Shown here: positions 31,610 through 40,577 of the stretch, piece by piece
Layout of the letters: every line of letters starts with the position of its first letter
Numbering within the stretch: the stretch's first letter is position 1
NCBI GenBank assembly: GCA_041917295.1
Contig: JAYRXX010000059.1
Coordinates: 33,804 to 97,803 of the forward strand
Length of the DNA stretch: 64,000 nt
Reading direction: 5' to 3'
From: JADKHR01 sp041917295
Lineage (GTDB): Bacteria > Elusimicrobiota > Elusimicrobia > FEN-1173
Notes under the pieces: model-generated
The model's database searches: none
The model's input: the letters and a program-made list of their open reading frames with translations, nothing else
What the model was told of the DNA's origin: nothing
Translations under genes and position numbers: made by a program

Positions 31610-33181
31610 TTATCTCTTTTGCTTGATTCGGATGAGGGTGATGTCGAGGGCGAGGTTCAAAAACCGGTAATCTTTCCCCAGTTCGTCCCAGGGAATCATC
31701 TGAAGAGACAGTTGCGCTTGATCGAACGATTCTTGAAGTTTTCCAAAAAAAGCCGCTTCCTGCAACGCGGTCCCCGGAGGGGGTCCCAAGACAATTCCCA
31801 CAGAAACGCTCGCTTGACGGCACTTGTCAACAAACGTCTCCACGTCCAGGGCCGCCGCAAGAGCGTAGTCCACTTCCAGGGCGGGGTGCAACGAAAATTT
31901 CAATTTGTGCTTGCCGATAATGTCGTCAAACTTTTTTTTCATTTGAACCAGTTCTTTATCCCGCCCCGTGGGGTAAAAAAAGACAACGTGGATCTGCCCT
32001 GGATTTGACGGCAGAATGGTCGGCTGAACCAGGGGCGTCAACGGCGGTTTGGGCAACGTCGGCGTCGTTGGGGCTGGCACCGTCGGGAGGACCGGCGTCG
32101 GGACCGGCGGCGAAGCCGCTGGTTTCACAGCCGCCGGCTCCAAAACAACAACCGGAGGAGGTGGCGCTTTCGGTGGTTCGGGCGGGGGAACAACAGGCGG
32201 TTTGGGCTGGCTCACCGGGAGTGGTTCCACGGAAAGAGGGGCCACGGGCGGTGCAGGGAGAACGATCGGTGGTGGTTTTGACGGTGCCGGCGCCGGGACT
32301 TCTTTGGGCGGCATGGCCGTTGTCGGTCGCAAGTCGAACCCGTCCATTTCGCTGGCGACCGGACTCGCCGGTTTCTCAGCCGCAAGATCGGGGGTATCGG
32401 TCCCCCACTCTTCCGGGGGAATGAGCTCTTTAAGAATTTCTTTGACCAACGTCAATGAAATTTCTTCGTTGTACAATTGCGTGTAGGCCTGGATCCGCCT
32501 TAAAAATCCTTCCAATTCGCGGATATTCGATTTCAATCGGCTGGCAATATAAAGCCGTACGTCGTCACCCAAAATGAACCCTTTCAGGTGGCTTTCCTTT
32601 TTTTTCATAATCGCAACACGGGTTTCCAGGTTGGTGAACTTGATGTCGGCGATCAAGCCCCACTCGAACCGACTGCGAAGACGGTCTTCCAACGTGGTCA
32701 GCATTTTGGGAGGACGATCGGAGGTCATAATAATCTGTTTGCCCGACGCGTGAAGATCGTTGAACATATGGAAAAATTCTTCTTGGGTGGCTTCCGAGGT
32801 GGCCAAAAACTGGATGTCGTCCACCAGCAACAAATCCAGCGATCGATACCGTTCCCGCAACAGTTGCAATTTTCCCGCCTGGAGCAATTCGATCACTTCC
32901 GACATGAACTGCTGGGCCGTCACATACAGAACCCGCGCGGCGGAGTTGCGGTGCAACACCCGATGGCCCACCGCTTGCATCAAATGGGTTTTTCCAATTC
33001 CGACAGGGCCGTACAGGAACAGCGGATTGTAGGCCTTTCCTAAGTTTTCGGACACGGCCAGAGAGGCCGCATGAGGGAACCGGTTGTGCGGCCCCACCAC
33101 AAACTCTTCAAACGTGTAGTTGGGAACCAGCCGGGTGTCGCCGGACTCGAATGAGGATTCCACTACGGGGTTGTTGCTCAT
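31610..33181 (-). CDS. DnaA-type AAA+ protein with Pro-rich linker and novel C-terminal domain
   Basis: A 523-residue protein. Residues 20-255 are a DnaA domain III-like AAA+ module: YTFEEFVVGPHNRFPHAAS, Walker A GPVGIGKTH (58-66), Walker B LLLVDDIQFL (D121/D122), sensor IIMTSDRPP and the arginine-finger box DRLRSRFEWGL. The DnaA DNA-binding domain IV is absent. Instead there is a linker of about 110 residues rich in Pro, and a folded-looking domain at 397-523 (VVFFYP..., ending LALDITLIRIKQKR) similar in layout to the end of the neighbouring protein. The start overlaps that gene (ATGA). Not a replication initiator in my view; a regulatory ATPase linked to PilT is inferred. Confidence 0.8.
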   Translation of the reverse strand: MSNNPVVESSFESGDTRLVPNYTFEEFVVGPHNRFPHAASLAVSENLGKAYNPLFLYGPVGIGKTHLMQAVGHRVLHRNSAARVLYVTAQQFMSEVIELLQAGKLQLLRERYRSLDLLLVDDIQFLATSEATQEEFFHMFNDLHASGKQIIMTSDRPPKMLTTLEDRLRSRFEWGLIADIKFTNLETRVAIMKKKESHLKGFILGDDVRLYIASRLKSNIRELEGFLRRIQAYTQLYNEEISLTLVKEILKELIPPEEWGTDTPDLAAEKPASPVASEMDGFDLRPTTAMPPKEVPAPAPSKPPPIVLPAPPVAPLSVEPLPVSQPKPPVVPPPEPPKAPPPPVVVLEPAAVKPAASPPVPTPVLPTVPAPTTPTLPKPPLTPLVQPTILPSNPGQIHVVFFYPTGRDKELVQMKKKFDDIIGKHKLKFSLHPALEVDYALAAALDVETFVDKCRQASVSVGIVLGPPPGTALQEAAFFGKLQESFDQAQLSLQMIPWDELGKDYRFLNLALDITLIRIKQKR

Positions 33182-34680
33182 GGCGCGGGAGGACGAATCC
33201 GTTTCTTAAACATCATCAGTTCCACCATCAAGTCCATGTAAAGCAACTTGGAATTGATTTCCGCTTGGGGAACCAGAAAACAGCGAAGGCCCGCGGATTC
33301 GGCTTCGGCCATCACCGGTTCCATCAAGTCCGCCCCCATCTCGGGAGGAATGACAATGAAAAGAATATCCGCTCCGCTGGTCTTTGATTTCCAAATCCAT
33401 TCGGCGGAATGGTCGAGGCTGATGGGGCCGGCAACGGACGCGGTCAACTTAAAATGGGTTGGCTTTTTGGATTTTTTAAGGGCGATATCGCTTAAGGTAT
33501 TCAAAAATTGATTTTTCCATTCCTCCCCTTCAACCGGGTAAAAAATAGCCGATTGAATATGACCGTCGTCTTGTTTCGGGGGGGGCACCGTTGCGGGGGG
33601 AGCCACGGGCGCAGGTGGAATTTCCTTTAAAGGCGATGATTCAATCCCCCCATTGGCGGCCACGGGAGCGGGTTCGAGGGGTGGAGCCGGTTTCGATGGC
33701 GACGCCGCCAACGGTTCCACACGCGGCGGCAGGGGATCAACCCTTTTCTCTATAATAATTTCCTGCGTTGCGGGAGGGACCAATTGTGGCGCAACCGGGG
33801 ATGGTACGGAGGGCGGCATAACGGGAGGCAGAGGCTTTGCTTCCTCGGCGGCCGGAGGAGGTGGTGGCACGGGTGGCCGTGGCGGTTCTACGGGAGCCGC
33901 GGGGGGTGGAGGCGGCGGGGTTGGTTTTGGCGATCCTGGTAGGCCAGGGAAGGATACTTTTGGCAACGACACCGGCGGCAAAGGCGTCTGGGGAACAGCG
34001 GGCCCAAAGGATTTTGGCGGTTGAGCTGGACGAACAATTCCAGGAGAGGCTGGAGACACAGGCAGGCCTCCCGGAATGGAAACCGGTGGCAACGGAGTTC
34101 CCGGAGACACACGCCCCGGAATGGGTTGGGGTGCCACACGGCCCGGGGAAAAGCCCGGGACGGGCGCAATCGGTTGGCCCGGCCCAGACGGTATTGGGCC
34201 CGGGACGGGGCGCCCGGGGACGGCTCCCGGAGCCGCTGGAGATCGAGGCACCGCCTGAGGAGGGGGTGACGCACCGCCCCCCGCGGGTGCCCCAGTCAAA
34301 GGAGTGGGTGCGGCGGCTTGCCCCATGCGCGCCATTTTGTTCATCACATACGCTTGTTCGTCCTCGGTCAGATTGGTGAGATCCTGCAACGCGCCGCTGA
34401 GCCCTTCAATGACATCCAGCAACGAGTCGGACGGCTTTTTCCCTTCCGCATCGGTGGTGAGGGACATGACTTGGTTTTGAATCGCCAACTTTTCCGCCAA
34501 CGTCGCGCCCACCACAAAGATCGCCCATTGAAAAGTGTCTTCGGATATTTCTTGGACATTTTGGCAAACAGCGGCATGGGCTTGGACGATGCGATCCACG
34601 TCCGTTCGGTCGCCCTGAATTTTCAATAGATAGCTGTCGGCTTGGGCCGACAGCAGCATTTCCCATCGTCGAATGGCCAT
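33178..34680 (-). CDS. Pro-rich protein between pilT and DnaA-like gene
   Basis: A 500-residue protein with three parts. Residues 1-125 are helical (MAIRRWEMLLSAQADSYLLK, LVVGATLAEK-like helices, TNLTEDEQAYVMNKMARMG). Residues 130-370 are Pro/Gly/Ala-rich and probably disordered. Residues 372-500 form a compact domain (IQSAIFYPVEGEEWKNQFL through ADILFIVIPPEMGADLMEPV to LLYMDLMVELMMFKKRI). The last part parallels the C-terminal domain of the DnaA-like protein. No signal peptide. It is 7 bp from pilT and overlaps the DnaA-like gene, so an operon is very likely. No known family recognised. Confidence 0.75.
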   Translation of the reverse strand: MAIRRWEMLLSAQADSYLLKIQGDRTDVDRIVQAHAAVCQNVQEISEDTFQWAIFVVGATLAEKLAIQNQVMSLTTDAEGKKPSDSLLDVIEGLSGALQDLTNLTEDEQAYVMNKMARMGQAAAPTPLTGAPAGGGASPPPQAVPRSPAAPGAVPGRPVPGPIPSGPGQPIAPVPGFSPGRVAPQPIPGRVSPGTPLPPVSIPGGLPVSPASPGIVRPAQPPKSFGPAVPQTPLPPVSLPKVSFPGLPGSPKPTPPPPPPAAPVEPPRPPVPPPPPAAEEAKPLPPVMPPSVPSPVAPQLVPPATQEIIIEKRVDPLPPRVEPLAASPSKPAPPLEPAPVAANGGIESSPLKEIPPAPVAPPATVPPPKQDDGHIQSAIFYPVEGEEWKNQFLNTLSDIALKKSKKPTHFKLTASVAGPISLDHSAEWIWKSKTSGADILFIVIPPEMGADLMEPVMAEAESAGLRCFLVPQAEINSKLLYMDLMVELMMFKKRIRPPAP

Positions 34681-34686
34681 GCTTTT

Positions 34687-35769
34687 TTACGCGTCCCCGA
34701 TTCGAAGCGTATTCATCTTGACCAACAAGTCGTCCGGGTTCGTTGAGGCGTCCAGGGCTTCTTCCTTGGTGATTTTGTGTTCGTTGAACAGCCGAATGAT
34801 GTCTTGGTCGAACGAGTGCATCCCGTAATAGGCCCCTTGCTCAATCGCGCGATTGACTTCGTTGGCTTTCTCTTCCATCAACAGCTTGCGGATCAGAGAA
34901 GTGACCACCAATGTTTCCGTGGCCGGAAACCGCTCCCGCCCGTCAGCGGATTCCAAAAGGCGCTGAGCCACGATGCCTTTGAGAACGTTGGCAATGCGTG
35001 TTTTCGCCCCGGCTTGTTCGGCCGGATGGTAGGACTCCAACAACCGTCCCATGGTTTGTGACGCGTCCATGGTGTGGATGGTGCCCAAAACCAAATGGCC
35101 CGTTTCCGCGGCGGTGATCCCGGCTTGAATGCTTTCGGTGTCGCGCATTTCGCCCAAGACCACCACGTCGGGGTCTTGGCGAAGCAAATGCTTGACCGCC
35201 GATCCGAACGAAGGCGTGTCTTGGCCCACTTCCCGTTGGGCGATGGACGATTTGTCGTTGGTGTGGTAATACTCGATGGGATCTTCGATCATGATCATGT
35301 TGTAGGCGAAATTCTTGTTGATGTAATCCACCATGGAGTTAAGGGTCGTCGTTTTTCCCGCTCCCGTGATTCCCGCCACCAACAACATGCCGCGGGTGTT
35401 TTGGCACAGTTTTCGCATGGTTTCAGCGGGCAGATTCAAGTCCTCAAAGGATTTGACCTGCAACGGCACCACCCGCAAGGATAAAGCCACCGACCCTTTC
35501 TGTCGATACACATTGACCCGAAACCGCGACAAGTCCGGTACGCTGTAAGACATATCCAGTTCGTTGTCCCGTTCAAAAATCGCGCGCTGGTTGTCGTTCA
35601 TCAGCAAGCGGGCCAATTCCTCGATGTGTTCGGCGCCCATCTTGTTGAAACCCGACGACATCAACCGGCCGTGGATCCGTACCATCGGCGGCGTGCCCGC
35701 TTTAAAATGGATATCCGAAATGCCGCTGCGAAGCATGGTTTGAAATAGTTTATTGATGTCAACGGCCAC
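34687..35769 (-). CDS. pilT: PilT-family pilus retraction ATPase
   Basis: A 360-residue type IV pilus ATPase. It has ISDIHFKAGTPPMVRIHGRL, Walker A GITGAGKTTTLNSMVDYI, the Asp box MIEDPIEYYH, Walker B DPDVVVLGEMRD and the His box AAETGHLVLGTIHTMDA, which matches PilT rather than PilB. It powers pilus retraction at the cytoplasmic membrane. GTG start with AGGAGGAC upstream; it is the first gene of the operon with the Pro-rich and DnaA-like proteins. No pilin or pilC is in this window. Confidence 0.93.
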   Translation of the reverse strand: MAVDINKLFQTMLRSGISDIHFKAGTPPMVRIHGRLMSSGFNKMGAEHIEELARLLMNDNQRAIFERDNELDMSYSVPDLSRFRVNVYRQKGSVALSLRVVPLQVKSFEDLNLPAETMRKLCQNTRGMLLVAGITGAGKTTTLNSMVDYINKNFAYNMIMIEDPIEYYHTNDKSSIAQREVGQDTPSFGSAVKHLLRQDPDVVVLGEMRDTESIQAGITAAETGHLVLGTIHTMDASQTMGRLLESYHPAEQAGAKTRIANVLKGIVAQRLLESADGRERFPATETLVVTSLIRKLLMEEKANEVNRAIEQGAYYGMHSFDQDIIRLFNEHKITKEEALDASTNPDDLLVKMNTLRIGDA

Positions 35770-35832
35770 AGGTGTCCTCCTCGAACAGCAGTTTGCTCCC
35801 CCTCACGCCCGAACCAGGGGATCGGTTCCTCC

Positions 35833-35861
35833 AGTATGTACTAAGAACGGCTTCCTTTCAA
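35833..35861 (-). promoter_or_regulatory. promoter of pilT operon
   Basis: On the minus strand, -35 TTGAAA (35861-35856), 17-bp spacer, -10 CATACT (35838-35833). It lies 64 bp before the pilT GTG, inside the gap to the lipoprotein gene. By-eye match to sigma-70 consensus. Confidence 0.5.
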
Positions 35862-35867
35862 CCCCTA

Positions 35868-36419
35868 TTATTGTAGCGGAAACCGTTTAAACAGGCTGGC
35901 CACCGACCCTTCCACCGCCACATCCAAGTCCAGCCCTTCGTAAGTGACGCTTCCGCTCCACAACAATTCCCGGGTGCCCGGTTCAAGCAACCGCGCCGAC
36001 AACGAAATCGTGGCGTTGGACACCATGATTTGAGCGTCGTCCAAGCCAGGGCTTCCCCCGGACGGATAAAGAGACCGCCCCGAAATTTCCGTCACCGCGT
36101 CGTACACAACGGATCGGTCGCCCCAAGCTCCCTTCAATGGGACCAGGTATTTTTTGTCAGGGACGGCTTGGGACACCGTGATTTGAAGCCACACGTCGGA
36201 TTGGGTGTCCGGTTCTCCCACCCGCACGCGATACCCCCGGGCCAGAAGTTGCCTGGCAAATTCGTCGGTCACAAACCGTTGCTCGGGATAAGTGGGTTCC
36301 AACACAAGCACATTTTTGATTTTAGAAAAATCCAGGCCCGGTTTCGTGACGGTTCGTACAGGGGCAAAGCAGGCGGTTGTGGTCAACAACAAGCCAGCGG
36401 TCAGCCAGACGTGATTCAC
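35868..36419 (-). CDS. putative exported lipoprotein, function unknown
   Basis: A 183-residue protein with a hydrophobic signal ending LLLTTTACFAPV, so Cys17 could be lipidated although the lipobox is weak. The rest looks like a compact periplasmic domain with an alternating strand/helix pattern: KNVLVLEPTYPEQRFVTDEF, ARGYRVRVGEP, SDVWLQITVSQAVP and ISLSARLLEPGTRELLWSGS. That layout recalls small outer-membrane assembly or LpoB/TolB-N-like lipoproteins, without firm identity. The GTG overlaps the stop of the TPR gene, so it is co-expressed with it. Confidence 0.6.
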   Translation of the reverse strand: MNHVWLTAGLLLTTTACFAPVRTVTKPGLDFSKIKNVLVLEPTYPEQRFVTDEFARQLLARGYRVRVGEPDTQSDVWLQITVSQAVPDKKYLVPLKGAWGDRSVVYDAVTEISGRSLYPSGGSPGLDDAQIMVSNATISLSARLLEPGTRELLWSGSVTYEGLDLDVAVEGSVASLFKRFPLQ

Positions 36420-36844
36420 GGAAGACGTTCAAGGTGCCGACGAGCCAAATCGGCGGATTCGGTCGAAGGGGAAAGAGCCAAAAACTTTTCCCAGGCTCCA
36501 CGCGCCTGAGAAAACAGGTTTTGTTTTTCATAGAGGAGCGCTAAGGAATACAGGGCGGTTTGGGATTTTGGTTCCAGGGCCACCGCCCGTTCAAGGGCCC
36601 GTTGCGCTTGATCAAATCGCTGCGCTTGAAGGGCCGCCGTCCCCAACGCGGTGTGACCAGCCGGATCGGACGGATCCGCCTCAACCGCTTGGCGCAACAC
36701 GTTTAATGCCGCCTCGGTTTTGCCTTCCTTCATCAAGGCCAATCCTTCCCTCACCCGATCTTGGGAAACCGCCGAAACCGAAAAACAAACAAAACCCATC
36801 ACAGAACCAAGAGCCAACAGCGGCACACGGAGTCCTTTTTTCAT
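36416..36844 (-). CDS. exported TPR-repeat protein
   Basis: A 142-residue protein with a signal peptide (MKKGLRVPLLALGSVMGFVC, cleaved near VSA-VSQ) followed by two to three tetratricopeptide repeats: VREGLALMKEGKTEAALNVL, AGHTALGTAALQAQRFDQAQ and TALYSLALLYEKQNLFSQAR. It probably acts as a periplasmic scaffold. The ATG overlaps the rpiB stop (ATGA), which fixes the start; the frame open further upstream lies inside rpiB. It is followed by the lipoprotein gene with a GTGA overlap. Confidence 0.75.
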   Translation of the reverse strand: MKKGLRVPLLALGSVMGFVCFSVSAVSQDRVREGLALMKEGKTEAALNVLRQAVEADPSDPAGHTALGTAALQAQRFDQAQRALERAVALEPKSQTALYSLALLYEKQNLFSQARGAWEKFLALSPSTESADLARRHLERLP

Positions 36845-37287
36845 CGGGTCCTCCTCTCCAAAGCTCGGATTTTTTTGATTCGCCTCCCGTGTCGGTCCCC
36901 GCCGAACGGAGTGGCCAACCATTCTTTGACCAACGTGACAATGGTCGACGCCGACAACAGACGCGCGCCCAAACATAATACGTTCGCGTCGTTATGTTCG
37001 GCCGCCAAGACAGCGGTTTTTTTGTTCCAGACCACAGCGGCGCGTATTCCCCGAACTTTATTGGCGGCAATGGCCATACCGATACCCGTGCCGCACAACA
37101 ACACGCCCCGATCGGCTTTTTTTCCGGCCACGGCCCGAGCGACCCGCGCGGCAAAGTCGGGGTAATCCACCGAGTCTTCGTTATTCGTGCCGACATCGAT
37201 CACGTGGTGACCCGCCGTTGCAAGAGCTCGGACCAACCGCTCTTTGGCGCGGTAACCGCCGTGATCGGCTCCTACGGCGATTTTCAC
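36841..37287 (-). CDS. rpiB: ribose-5-phosphate isomerase B
   Basis: A 148-residue RpiB interconverting ribose-5-phosphate and ribulose-5-phosphate. It has KIAVGADHGGYRAKERLV, the DVGTNNEDSVDYPDFA segment, the catalytic Cys in VLLCGTGIGMAIAANK and HNDANVLCLGARLL. Complete. It overlaps tpiA upstream and the TPR gene downstream by 4 bp each, and is part of the pentose-phosphate cluster. Confidence 0.95.
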   Translation of the reverse strand: MKIAVGADHGGYRAKERLVRALATAGHHVIDVGTNNEDSVDYPDFAARVARAVAGKKADRGVLLCGTGIGMAIAANKVRGIRAAVVWNKKTAVLAAEHNDANVLCLGARLLSASTIVTLVKEWLATPFGGDRHGRRIKKIRALERRTR

Positions 37288-38048
37288 GCGGAGATCTTTT
37301 GGAACTTGACGATGCGCGCGAAATCCTCGGCTTTCAAACTTGCCCCGCCCACAAGACCGCCGTCGATGTCCGGTTGGGCCATGAGTTGATCGATGTTGTC
37401 GGGTTTCACCGACCCGCCGTAAAGAATTCGAACTCGCGCCGCTTCAGCCCCAAACAACGTTTCCAGTTTTTTTCGAATAAATGCGTGAACCTCTTGAGCT
37501 TGGGCCGGCGTAGCTGTTTTGCCCGTACCAATGGCCCAGACGGGTTCGTAGGCCACCACCACCGATGCCGCCTGGATCGCAGAAAAACCCTTCAACCCCT
37601 CCAGCACATGGCGTTCCACCACATTGAAGGTGTTGCCCGCTTCCCGTTCCGCGAGGGTTTCGCCCACGCAAACCACCGGGATGAGGCCCTGTTCCAATGC
37701 CAGTTTGGCTTTTTTGTTGACGAGGGCATCGGTTTCGCCGTACATTTGGCGCCGTTCGGAATGGCCGATGAGGACGTGGGAGGCCCCGGCGTCTTTGATC
37801 ATCCCCGGGGCCACTTCGCCCGTGAACGCGCCGGACAGGTTGTCGTTCATGTTTTGGGCGCCCACGGCGATCGTCGATCCCTTCGCCGCTTGGGCCACGG
37901 CCGCCAAAGCCGTAAATGGGGGACAGACCAAAATATCACGATCGGTGACGCCCGCCGTTTGCGCGCTCAACTTCTTAACCAAATCCACCCCTTCCGAAAT
38001 GGTTTTGAACATTTTCCAGTTTCCTGCCATCAACGGTCTGCGTGACAT
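37284..38048 (-). CDS. tpiA: triosephosphate isomerase
   Basis: A 254-residue TIM barrel. The phosphate/substrate Lys is in AGNWKMFKT, His95-equivalent in LIGHSERRQMYGE, the catalytic Glu in VVAYEPVWAIGTGKTATPAQ, and the phosphate loop ILYGGSVKPDN and DGGLVGGASLKAEDF are intact. The ATG has AAAGGAG upstream. It links the pentose-phosphate cluster to glycolysis and overlaps rpiB downstream. Confidence 0.97.
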   Translation of the reverse strand: MSRRPLMAGNWKMFKTISEGVDLVKKLSAQTAGVTDRDILVCPPFTALAAVAQAAKGSTIAVGAQNMNDNLSGAFTGEVAPGMIKDAGASHVLIGHSERRQMYGETDALVNKKAKLALEQGLIPVVCVGETLAEREAGNTFNVVERHVLEGLKGFSAIQAASVVVAYEPVWAIGTGKTATPAQAQEVHAFIRKKLETLFGAEAARVRILYGGSVKPDNIDQLMAQPDIDGGLVGGASLKAEDFARIVKFQKISA

Positions 38049-38107
38049 AACGAACTCCTTTTATTTGCGATAAAAAATCCAAGGGAACAACGGCGCATCT
38101 TATTCTA

Positions 38108-39616
38108 TTAAATGCCGGAGTCTCCCGGCCACTCTTCGGCCCAGGATTTGGAATCGCGCGCCAGCAAATCCCGCGCCTGCGGCGGCCCCCAACTTCCCGC
38201 GGGGTAAAGGGGCACCGGTCCCCCCCCCGCCCACCGGCTCAAAATCGGGTCCAAATAGTTCCACGATAAATTGATCCAATCCGAACGAATAAACAGGGTC
38301 TGATCCCCGGCCATGGCGTCCAAAAAAAGGCGCTCGTAGGCTTCCGGCGGTTCTCCGAACGATTGCTCGTAATCAAAATCCATCGCGACCGAACTCATGC
38401 ACAACTTGGGGCCCGGATGTTTGGTCTCAAACGACAAGGAAATCCCCTCTTCCGGCTGAATGCGCAAATGGAGGGTGTTGGGGTTTAAATCCGTCGGTTG
38501 AAGGGGTTTGAACAGCGAATGGGGCACGTGTTTGAACCGCACCACCACTTCTGTTTTTCGTTCCGCCAACCGTTTGCCACTGCGCAAATAAAAGGGAACC
38601 CCTTGCCACCGCCAATTGTCGATGTGCATTTTGGCGGCCACGAATGTTTCCGTCACACTCTCGGGCGCGACGCCCGGTTCTTCCCGGTAACCCGCCATCC
38701 GAACGTCCCCCGCCTCGTTTGGCCCGTACTGGCCGCGCACCACCTGGGTGTCCACGTCGGCGGGGGTCAGGGGCCGAACGGCCCTCAACACTTTTGAGGC
38801 CTCATCGCGCACCCGGTTCGCGTGGAACCCGGACGGCGGTTCCATGGCGGTCACGCAGACCAACTGCAACAGATGGTTCTGAAACATGTCGCGCAAACAC
38901 CCCGATTCTTCGTAATACCCAGCCCGGTGGCCGACGCCGATGTTTTCGGCGGCGGTGATTTGGACATGATCCACATAGGCCCTGTTCCATACCGGCTCAA
39001 AAAAAATGTTGGCGAACCGCAGGACCAAAATGTTTTGGACCGTTTCTTTTCCCAGGTAATGATCGATGCGGTAAATCTGATCTTCGGTGAACGTCCGGCG
39101 GATGTCGTCCGACAACGCGAGCGCGCCGGCCAGGTCTCGACCGAAAGGTTTTTCGATGATGGCCCGGGCCCAGCCGAGGGTGTTTTCCTTTTCCCGGGCC
39201 AAACCGGCGCGGCCCAGTTCGGCCACAACTTTTCCGTACAGACTTGGCGGGAGGGACAGATAATAGGCCCGGTTGCCCCGGGTTTTGAAAATGCTGTTGA
39301 GGGATGACAGCCGATCCGCGAGCGCTTTGAAATCAGCCGGTTCGTCGTAATTGAGAACGTGGTAATGGAACAAACCCAAAAACGAGTCGAGGACTTCCCG
39401 GTCGGGATTTTTTACGGCCGACCGAACGGACCGATCCACGCGGGTTCGAAACGCGGCATCGTCGAGAGCCGTTCGGCCCACGCCCACGGCGTAAAAACCC
39501 ACCGGCAGTTGGCGGGCGCGAAACAATCGAAAAAGAGACGGGAACAGTTTTCGTTCCGCCAGATCGCCCGACGCGCCGAATATGACCAGCCCGCAAGGAT
39601 CGGGACGGGTTTCCAT
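38108..39616 (-). CDS. zwf: glucose-6-phosphate 1-dehydrogenase
   Basis: A 502-residue enzyme opening the oxidative pentose-phosphate path. The NADP fold has LVIFGASGDLAERKLFPSLF near residue 11, the active site RIDHYLGKETVQNILVLRFAN, and the later ENIGVGHRAGYYEESG and CLRDMFQNHLLQL blocks. The frame is open 110 residues further upstream, but that stretch is Arg/Gly-rich and lies over the gnd gene, so ATG 39616 is the start. It follows gnd with a 59-bp gap. Confidence 0.96.
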   Translation of the reverse strand: METRPDPCGLVIFGASGDLAERKLFPSLFRLFRARQLPVGFYAVGVGRTALDDAAFRTRVDRSVRSAVKNPDREVLDSFLGLFHYHVLNYDEPADFKALADRLSSLNSIFKTRGNRAYYLSLPPSLYGKVVAELGRAGLAREKENTLGWARAIIEKPFGRDLAGALALSDDIRRTFTEDQIYRIDHYLGKETVQNILVLRFANIFFEPVWNRAYVDHVQITAAENIGVGHRAGYYEESGCLRDMFQNHLLQLVCVTAMEPPSGFHANRVRDEASKVLRAVRPLTPADVDTQVVRGQYGPNEAGDVRMAGYREEPGVAPESVTETFVAAKMHIDNWRWQGVPFYLRSGKRLAERKTEVVVRFKHVPHSLFKPLQPTDLNPNTLHLRIQPEEGISLSFETKHPGPKLCMSSVAMDFDYEQSFGEPPEAYERLFLDAMAGDQTLFIRSDWINLSWNYLDPILSRWAGGGPVPLYPAGSWGPPQARDLLARDSKSWAEEWPGDSGI

Positions 39617-39675
39617 ACAGAACCGTTGTTGAATTTTAGTTCGGAGGACGCCGGCCGTTCCGGAGAGCGGCACGG

Positions 39676-40569
39676 TTATTTCACCGCGTGGCCGCCGAAT
39701 TCGTTGCGAAGGGCGGCCAGAACCTTGGCCGAAAAAGCGTCCGGCTGGCGCGAATAAAATCGCGCGAACAACGCCATCGCAATGGTTGGCGCGGGGACCC
39801 CCGATTCCACCGCGCGATCCACCGTCCATCGGCCTTCGCCGGAATCGTCCACCCAGCCGCGAAGGGCGGCCAAAGCGGGATCTTTTTGGAACGCCCGTTC
39901 GGCCAGTTCCAAGAGCCAGGACCGAACCACGCTGGATTGGTTCCAAAGATGGGCGATTTTTGCCAAATCCAAAGGAAACGGCGCGTTTTTGAGCAGGTCA
40001 AACCCTTCCGCGTAGCCTTGCATGAGGGCGTACTCGATGCCGTTGTGGATCATTTTGGTGTAATGGCCCGCTCCGAGCGGACCGGCGTGAAGGTATCCGT
40101 CCGCGTTGGGGGCGAGGGTTTTCAAGACGGGTTCCAGCCGTCGAAAATCGTCGGCGCTTCCCCCCACCATCATGCAATAGCCCTTTTCCAATCCCCAAAT
40201 TCCACCGGAGGTTCCCGCGTCGATAAAATGGATGGATTTGTTTTGAAGGCGTTGACCGCGTCGAATCGAGTCGGTGTATCGGGAATTTCCCCCGTCCACC
40301 ACCAAATCGCCGGAAGATAAACATTCGGCCAATTCACTCAAGACCGATTCGGTGGGATCTCCGGACGGAACCATGACCCACACTGTCCGCGGGGCGGGCA
40401 AGAGACCGACCAGATCTTTTAAGCGTTGCGCCCCCACGGCGCCTTTTTCGACGATGGCGCGGACTTTATCCGGGGTTCGGTTGTACGCCACCACCCGATG
40501 GCCGCCCCGCAACAATCGTTCCACCATGTTGGCACCCATCCGACCCAATCCGACAAATCCGATGTCCAT
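39676..40569 (-). CDS. gnd: 6-phosphogluconate dehydrogenase, short form
   Basis: A 297-residue decarboxylating dehydrogenase of the short (GntZ/YqeC) type. N-terminal MDIGFVGLGRMGANMVERLL is the cofactor fold; DLVVDGGNSRYTDSIRRGQ and the substrate motif IDAGTSGGIWGLEKGYCMMV follow, then HYTKMIHNGIEYALMQGYAE with the catalytic Lys and Asn. It lacks the long C-terminal helical half of the classical enzyme, as normal for this class. Located between tal and zwf. Confidence 0.94.
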   Translation of the reverse strand: MDIGFVGLGRMGANMVERLLRGGHRVVAYNRTPDKVRAIVEKGAVGAQRLKDLVGLLPAPRTVWVMVPSGDPTESVLSELAECLSSGDLVVDGGNSRYTDSIRRGQRLQNKSIHFIDAGTSGGIWGLEKGYCMMVGGSADDFRRLEPVLKTLAPNADGYLHAGPLGAGHYTKMIHNGIEYALMQGYAEGFDLLKNAPFPLDLAKIAHLWNQSSVVRSWLLELAERAFQKDPALAALRGWVDDSGEGRWTVDRAVESGVPAPTIAMALFARFYSRQPDAFSAKVLAALRNEFGGHAVK

Positions 40570-40577
40570 TCGATCCC

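Noticed and set aside
31610..33181. Chromosomal replication initiator dnaA and a nearby origin
   Set aside because: Domain IV is missing, no dnaN/recF follow, and no cluster of DnaA boxes or AT-rich unwinding region is seen beside it.
39617..39946. 110-residue N-terminal extension of zwf
   Set aside because: It overlaps gnd, is Arg/Gly-rich without likeness to the family, and the internal ATG at 39616 gives the normal enzyme start.
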